DNA from: Piscicoccus intestinalis NBRC 104926
Lineage (GTDB): Bacteria; Actinomycetota; Actinomycetes; Actinomycetales; Dermatophilaceae
DNA length: 35,222 nucleotides
Reading direction: 5' to 3'
Assembly (NCBI RefSeq): GCF_001515525.1
Contig: NZ_BCNQ01000047.1
Location: 1 to 35,222 of the forward strand
Part shown: positions 32,909-35,222 of the stretch, in pieces
Layout of the letters: every line of letters begins with the position of its first letter
Position numbering within the stretch: position 1 is the first letter of the stretch
The notes under the pieces: generated by a model
The model's database searches: none
The model's input: only the letters and a program-made list of their open reading frames with translations
Told to the model about the DNA's origin: nothing
Program-made: the position numbers and the translations under genes

Positions 32909-33819
32909 CGACCCGCCGGCGCGAGGCGGCCGCGGCGATCCGGGCGATCGCCGCCGATGTCGGGGTGCGCGTTCGAGTGCACGCGCAGGTAGTGGGGCCC
33001 GACCCGGCTCCGCCCGAGGTGGCCGTGGACGACGGGGTGCCGACGGCGATCGCCTCGCTGTACAAGTTGCCGTTGGCCGCCGCCTGGGCCGACCTCGCAC
33101 ATGCGCACACGCTCGACCCGCGGGCCCGGCTCGCGCTGCCGTCGGGGTCTCGCACCCCGGGCCCGACCGGGGTCGCGACGCTCGTCGACGACGTCGAGCT
33201 CTCGCAGCGCGACACCGTGCGCCTCATGCTCAGCGTGTCCGACAACACTTGCGCCGATGCGGTCCTCGGTCTCGTCTCCCTGGGGCGACTGGCGCAGTGG
33301 CTCGCCGCGCACGGGCTGACCGACACCACGATCAGCCACGGCTCGGCCGACAGCCTTCGCCGCATCATCGAGGAGACCGGCGGACGCAGCGAGGCGGAGG
33401 CGATGGCTCGCCTGGCCGACCCCCGATTCGACCGCGGCACCAGCGAATACGACGCCGCCCTTGCCAGTTCGAGCACGGCCCGGGAGCTTACGTCGATGAT
33501 GCGGATCCTCTGGGGCGACGAACGCTACGCGTGGGTGCGGGAGTCGATGCGCCAGCAGGCCTGGCGCCACCGGATCGGGTCGGGCTTTCCGCACGACGAC
33601 GTCGACGTCGCCGGCAAGACGGGAACCCTCGGCCGGCTGCGCCACGAGGCCGCCGTCGTGCACTTTCCGCAGGAGTACCCGGTGGCCGTCGCGGTGCTGA
33701 CCGACTCGATCCGGCCGGAGATCCATCAGCCCCGCGTCGACAACGCCATCGGCGCCATCGCCCGGATCGCCGTCAACGCCCTGCGCCGGCCGGTCGAGGT
33801 CGCTCGGCCTCCGGGGTGA
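32905..33819 (+). CDS. Class A beta-lactamase-like serine hydrolase without signal peptide
   Basis: A 304-residue protein coupled to lysR (GTG 32905). The motifs are S51-L-Y-K54, S112-D-N114 (61 residues on, as in class A enzymes) and K238-T-G240 (AGKTGTLGR). The omega-loop ExxLN is not found; the aligned segment reads RGTSEYDAALASSSTARELT, so the deacylating Glu166 equivalent is uncertain. The N-terminus (MTTRRREAAAAIRAIAAD) has no signal peptide, so the protein should be cytoplasmic. It may be a sensor, an esterase or a weak beta-lactamase rather than a secreted resistance enzyme. Confidence 0.82.
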   Translation: MTTRRREAAAAIRAIAADVGVRVRVHAQVVGPDPAPPEVAVDDGVPTAIASLYKLPLAAAWADLAHAHTLDPRARLALPSGSRTPGPTGVATLVDDVELSQRDTVRLMLSVSDNTCADAVLGLVSLGRLAQWLAAHGLTDTTISHGSADSLRRIIEETGGRSEAEAMARLADPRFDRGTSEYDAALASSSTARELTSMMRILWGDERYAWVRESMRQQAWRHRIGSGFPHDDVDVAGKTGTLGRLRHEAAVVHFPQEYPVAVAVLTDSIRPEIHQPRVDNAIGAIARIAVNALRRPVEVARPPG

Positions 33820-33925
33820 CGGCTGCCCGGTCCTGGGACGCCGCGGACAACTACGCCTTCTGTGCAGGCGGCACCGGCGATGAGTCCGAGTCGACCATCG
33901 GCGCGTGGGTCGACGCCCGTGACCG

Positions 33926-33981
33926 TGCAAAAAGGGCTACTCACTAGCCGTTTTTGCAGCTAGTGAGTAGCGGTTATTGCA
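33926..33981. terminator. Bidirectional terminator inside a 23-bp inverted repeat
   Basis: GGCTA-CTCAC-TAGCC (33935-33949) is flanked by AAAAA on the left and TTTTT on the right, so it reads as an intrinsic terminator on both strands, ~110 bp after the beta-lactamase-like gene. A second, mutually exclusive stem pairs GCTACTCACTAGC (33936-33948) exactly with GCTAGTGAGTAGC (33959-33971). Counting outer bases, two 23-bp arms (TGCAA...CTAGC) match at 20 of 23 positions. The gap 33820-34257 also holds repeat copy 5 and the padR-2 promoter. Confidence 0.75.
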
Positions 33982-34054
33982 ACCGAGTCGCGAGCGGACC
34001 TGCCTCGCAGGATGCCGCCACCGAAACTGCCGGGCGGCTGCGGCGTGGTTGCTC

Positions 34055-34175
34055 GGCGATTCACCGTTCGGACTATCACCGGGCAGACCCACTGACAGAG
34101 CCCAGGCCTACGACCTGCGGATTCGCGAAAACAGGACCGCATCTGTTGCCGCGGTGATAGTCCGAACGGGCGGCC
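34055..34175 (-). repeat. Dispersed ~115-bp palindromic element, copy 5
   Basis: The best-preserved arms of the family: CCGTTCGGACTATCACCG (34064-34081) is matched exactly as reverse complement at 34152-34169. The core CGACCTGCGG is at 34111-34120 (reverse complement CCGCAGGTCG, one base from copies 1, 3 and 4), with 55-56 bp on each side. Confidence 0.8.
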
Positions 34176-34221
34176 GGAGCTGCGTCGCGTAGCGGACACC
34201 TCGGGTGGGCGTAGAGCGATG

Positions 34222-34251
34222 CTTGCAATGCAAGGTAGCTGGCCGTACTTT
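34222..34251 (+). promoter_or_regulatory. padR-2 promoter and palindromic operator, leaderless
   Basis: TTGCAA (34223-34228), 17 bp, TACTTT (34246-34251), then 6 nt to GTG 34258. The perfect 13-bp palindrome CTTGCAATGCAAG (34222-34234) covers the -35 box and is a good candidate PadR operator. Confidence 0.7.
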
Positions 34252-34257
34252 GTAGGG

Positions 34258-34584
34258 GTGAGTGCGTGGGTGTCGCAGATCCGCAAGGGGGTTCTTGAGC
34301 TGGCGGTCCTCGGGCTGCTGGCCGGGGAGCCGCGCTACGGTTCCCAACTCGTCGACGATCTCGGCGACTACGAGGCGCTGGCCATCACGGCCGGCACCGT
34401 GTATCCGCTGTTGTCGCGCCTGAAGAAGGCGGGTCTCATCGACTCCGTGTGGCGGGAGTCGCCCGTCGGGCCACCGCGAAAGTACTACTCGCTCACCGAC
34501 GTCGGCCGCGAGGTGCTGACCGAGATGGCCGGCACCTGGCGCGCCGTGGACGCCGCCATCACGAACATCGTGGAGCAGACATGA
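34258..34584 (+). CDS. PadR-family transcriptional regulator (second copy)
   Basis: A 108-residue PadR repressor starting VSAWVSQIRKGVLELAVLGL. GTG 34258 is chosen because the -10 box lies exactly 6 nt upstream; an in-frame ATG at 34219 would begin before the promoter. Winged helix: PRYGSQLVDDL, then ITAGTVYPLLSRLKKAGLID, wing GPPRKYYSLTDVGREVL. The stop overlaps the next start (ATGA). It is more like classical PadR than padR-1, and the two share limited identity, so they are paralogs, not a recent duplicate. Confidence 0.9.
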   Translation: MSAWVSQIRKGVLELAVLGLLAGEPRYGSQLVDDLGDYEALAITAGTVYPLLSRLKKAGLIDSVWRESPVGPPRKYYSLTDVGREVLTEMAGTWRAVDAAITNIVEQT

Positions 34585-35069
34585 TCATCGACCTCGACCG
34601 GCTCAGCCCGCGGGCGCGCGACGCCGTGCAGCGGTATCGGGAATCCTGGCAGGCGCGGCGCGGTCCGCTCGACGGGCTCGACCCGCGAGGGGCCACCCGG
34701 CGGGTGGCCGACTCGATGTGGAGCCCCCAGGACCCGCGCCTGTTCCAGCCCCGCGCGGTCGGCCTCGGCTGGGACCTCAACCTCGGCGCCGTCGCCGTGC
34801 GCGTCGGACTCATCGAGCCCGACGCCGAGGACGTGCCGTTCGAGGCCGCGCCCGACTCCGCCTTCGAGGCCGCGGCGGCGCTGCCGATCGCCTGCGCGGT
34901 CGCGACCGTCGCGCACTACGCCGTGCGCGGGCGCACTCTGCCGCCGCGCCTGCCCGCCCACTGGTCGGCCGGCGGCACCCCCGACCGGTTGGTGTCGAAG
35001 CGGCGGGCGGGGGCGACCGACATCGCCGTCACCGTGGCCTCGGCGGGCCTCGCGAGTTGGGCCGGCTGA
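34581..35069 (+). CDS. PadR-coupled membrane-associated protein, DUF1648/DUF5808-like, with early stop
   Basis: 162 codons from ATG 34581. Residues 1-~60 are polar and helical (LSPRARDAVQRYRESWQARR). Then come a hydrophobic helix (FEAAAALPIACAVATVAHYA) and a DUF1648-like motif PPRLPAHWSAGGTPDRLVSK, followed by another helix. The frame meets TGA at 35067-35069 but stays open for the remaining 51 codons to the window end, and that part reads like a membrane protein (SLAAASAIGALGLATTG). The stop may be a nonsense change, a compensated pair of indels, or the true end. Confidence 0.6.
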   Translation: MIIDLDRLSPRARDAVQRYRESWQARRGPLDGLDPRGATRRVADSMWSPQDPRLFQPRAVGLGWDLNLGAVAVRVGLIEPDAEDVPFEAAPDSAFEAAAALPIACAVATVAHYAVRGRTLPPRLPAHWSAGGTPDRLVSKRRAGATDIAVTVASAGLASWAG

Positions 35070-35222
35070 GGCCGGGGTTCGGGGCCGGAGCGAGCCTCCC
35101 TGGCCGCCGCCTCGGCGATCGGCGCCCTCGGGCTGGCCACCACCGGCCTGCGCAGCCTGCCTCCGACCCGGCGACCCTGGGCGGGCCCGGTCATGGTGGC
35201 CGCCCCGATCGCGGCGGCGGGG

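Noticed and set aside
9508-34584. padR-1 and padR-2 as a recent duplication
   Set aside because: They share only family-level motifs, differ in partner genes and promoters, and have no flanking homology.
1-35222. CRISPR arrays, tRNA or rRNA genes, transposases, integrases
   Set aside because: None was seen. The tandem repeats have 10- or 13-bp units without spacers, and the dispersed elements carry no coding capacity.

Overview
The window is very GC-rich, densely coded DNA with many GTG starts and GTGA/ATGA gene overlaps. Several genes have a -10 hexamer exactly 6 nt before the start codon, the usual sign of leaderless transcription. Together this suggests a high-G+C actinomycete, perhaps in or near Micrococcales; the order is inference. 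No rRNA, tRNA, CRISPR array, transposase or phage gene was recognised.

Layout. 1-772: end of a nitrile hydratase beta-subunit gene and its accessory gene. 1113-2464: a MerR regulator divergent from a DUF4188 protein. 2493-6105: ethanolamine catabolism on the minus strand (eutC, eutB and most of the ethanolamine permease). 6106-12219: a segment that appears inverted. It carries a GNAT acetyltransferase, a Rieske oxygenase, a membrane protein, a PadR/HAAS pair and a DUF2784-SDR fusion, and it ends with the missing first 37 codons of the permease in the opposite orientation. 12265-19056: mixed housekeeping and envelope genes (membrane alpha/beta hydrolase, rhomboid protease, excalibur protein, soluble hydrolase, lipoprotein, hydroxynitrile-lyase-like cupin, M48 peptidase). 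19138-20119: two broken genes. 20235-28630: acetyltransferase, then a translationally coupled glycosyltransferase / phosphotransferase / broken polysaccharide deacetylase / OsmC operon, an ABC exporter and a membrane-anchored hydrolase. 28694-33819: cupin, membrane protein, and a divergent beta-lactam-related locus (MecA-like PBP against LysR plus a class A beta-lactamase-like protein). 34258 to the end: a second PadR pair.

Two signals stand out. First, reverse-complementing about 6106-12219 reunites the two halves of the ethanolamine permease and puts its start upstream of eutBC. The eut operon has therefore been cut from its promoter by a 6.1-kb inversion, or the assembly is flipped, or the segment switches. 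Second, five intergenic copies of a roughly 110-121-bp element recur at 955, 15085, 20879, 29798 and 34055. Each has imperfect terminal inverted repeats of 20-28 bp and a central CCGCAGGTCA-like core. The two arms of one copy resemble each other more than the arms of other copies. No coding feature explains this family.

Other themes are leaderless promoters, short tandem repeats of 10 and 13 bp, and several genes broken by single-base indels. The indels could be real decay or residual sequencing error.
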